Shown here piece by piece: positions 33,322 through 34,171 of a DNA stretch of 34,171 nucleotides. The DNA comes from Bacteroidota bacterium (lineage in GTDB: Bacteria > Bacteroidota > Bacteroidia > Bacteroidales > Paludibacteraceae): assembly GCA_017860345.1 (NCBI GenBank), contig JAFNAV010000030.1, forward strand, positions 1 through 34,171. The letters are read 5' to 3'. The notes beneath the pieces were generated by a model, which did not search any database, was not told where the DNA came from, and saw nothing but the letters and a program-made list of their open reading frames with translations. Numbering within the stretch: position 1 is the first letter of the stretch; every line of letters starts with the position of its first letter. Both the position numbers and the translations under genes were made by a program.

Positions 33322-33798
33322 ATGAAAAAAAATATTTTACTCACAGCTTTAGCATTCTTATTGAATATAAGCCTTTTTGCGCAACAACCAGCCAGCATTA
33401 TACAAAGCGATGGTGTTTTTTTTACCGATGCTACACAAACCAAACTCTATTCGGGCGAATATAAAGAGTATTTTGAGAACGGGTCGCTCAAACTCGAAAT
33501 GTACATACGCGATGGTAAACCCGAAGGCGCATATATTGTGTATTTTCCAAACGGAAAACCCAACGAAGTAAGAGCTTACCGCAACGGCGAGTTTCATGGC
33601 GTATGGAGAACCTACAACGAAGCCGGACTGCTGATATCCGAAGCCGAATACCGCAACAACAAAAAGCACGGCAACTGGCATGTGTGGGACGACTCGGGCA
33701 TCATGCGCTACGAGATGCACTACCTCAACGGTAAGAAAACAGGAGTCTGGTATATGTGGGACGAAAAAGGAAAGCTTATCTCTGAAAAAACTTACTAA
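33322..33798 (+). CDS. Secreted MORN/YwqK-type repeat protein
   Basis: The 158-residue protein has a signal peptide (MKKNILLTALAFLLNISLFA, then QQPAS). The mature part is five repeats with an exact 24-residue period, the leading glycines falling at 45, 69, 93, 117 and 141 (GEYKEYFENG, GAYIVYFPNG, GVWRTYNEAG, GNWHVWDDSG, GVWYMWDEKG). Each is a beta-hairpin of the MORN_2 / YwqK type. Databases often label such proteins as the antitoxin of a toxin-antitoxin pair, but nothing here supports that. The protein is exported and no toxin gene is adjacent. A scaffold or binding role in the envelope is more likely, unproven. It has its own -7 box, and I see no terminator before the next gene. Confidence 0.88.
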   Translation: MKKNILLTALAFLLNISLFAQQPASIIQSDGVFFTDATQTKLYSGEYKEYFENGSLKLEMYIRDGKPEGAYIVYFPNGKPNEVRAYRNGEFHGVWRTYNEAGLLISEAEYRNNKKHGNWHVWDDSGIMRYEMHYLNGKKTGVWYMWDEKGKLISEKTY

Positions 33799-33968
33799 CA
33801 ACGAGAGCTAAACTCCTGACACAAGCAACCGATATTACATCCGGCAAGCAACCTGAAACATCATCTTCATATTATTGTATAGGTTTTGTAATAAAAATGT
33901 AACCCGATATAAGTTACTTTGCATCATTATTATAAACACCAGAAGAAATCAAAAAATTCAACAATTAT

Positions 33969-34171
33969 ATGAAAAAACTTTTGTTCATTTCAATCGTAGC
34001 ATTCGTTGCCATGTCGATGAATGTATCGGCCAAAGAACCGGCAGTTAAAGCCGAGGCCAATGCAGTTGTAAACGTATCGAACCTTGTTATCAAAGGAATT
34101 GTATCAGACAAAACAACCAACGAAAACCTTGCCGGTGCTGTAATAACAGTGAACGGACAAAAAGTTTATTC
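33969..34171 (+). CDS. Secreted protein with carboxypeptidase-regulatory-like domain (3' end beyond window)
   Basis: The ATG at 33969 opens a frame that runs off the window after 67 codons. It encodes a signal peptide (MKKLLFISIVAFVAMSMNVSA) and then NLVIKGIVSDKTTNENLAGAVITVNGQKVYS, the start of a CarboxypepD_reg-like beta-sandwich of the kind found at the N-terminus of TonB-dependent receptors and in small stand-alone Bacteroidetes exported proteins. Which of these it is cannot be told from the fragment. The 170 bases upstream hold a TTACTTTG sequence (33914-33921) that partly fits the -7 box, and nothing else I recognise. Confidence 0.75.
   Translation, partial: MKKLLFISIVAFVAMSMNVSAKEPAVKAEANAVVNVSNLVIKGIVSDKTTNENLAGAVITVNGQKVY

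Noticed and set aside
33322..33798. Antitoxin of a toxin-antitoxin system (usual label for YwqK-type repeats)
   Set aside because: The protein has a signal peptide and no toxin gene lies beside it.

Overview
The window looks like a chromosome segment of a member of Bacteroidetes, most likely order Bacteroidales. The evidence is SusC/SusD pairs, an LpxC-FabZ fusion, lipoproteins with a Cys followed by acidic residues, and promoters of the Bacteroidetes type (TTG, 19-20 bases, TAnnTTTG) instead of -35/-10 boxes. The P. gingivalis-like superoxide dismutase and the overall gene content would suit a Paludibacter/Dysgonomonas-type relative, but the genus is a guess. No phage, transposase, CRISPR array or known defence system is visible.

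Layout. From 1 to 21.7 kb every gene is on the minus strand: a SusC-type receptor cut by the window edge (1-2271), an M16 metallopeptidase, a SusC-SusD-lipoprotein operon (11538 down to 5948), an S9 serine peptidase, tRNA-Arg(ACG), RNase R, a membrane-anchored family 2 glycosyltransferase, an Fe/Mn superoxide dismutase, and a secreted glycine-rich protein. From 22.0 to 30.3 kb the genes are on the plus strand: PepD dipeptidase, an HD-domain phosphohydrolase, the lipid A genes lpxD, lpxC-fabZ and lpxA, and glnS. A PHP-type histidinol-phosphatase then faces left, and the window closes with a plus-strand beta-helix lipoprotein, a repeat protein with an exact 24-residue period, and the start of a secreted protein with a carboxypeptidase-regulatory-like domain.

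How the parts fit. The left third pairs outer-membrane nutrient importers with two secreted peptidases, so a RagAB-like role in peptide uptake is possible but unproven. The lpx block carries out the first acylation, deacetylation and second acylation steps of lipid A synthesis, with the FabZ half supplying the fatty-acid side. Most minus-strand units end in clear intrinsic terminators, so the loci are separate transcription units.

The most interesting non-coding signals are: (1) two copies of a GC-rich element (23483-23619 plus, 31377-31524 minus) with near-identical sequence blocks and a shared possible fold, each lying just upstream of and in sense with a metal-phosphohydrolase gene; (2) a promoter, a 16-codon mini-ORF and an intrinsic terminator in series ahead of glnS; (3) a 239-bp element with perfect 25-bp inverted ends at 18966-19204; (4) two susC genes sharing promoter, leader and signal-peptide DNA.
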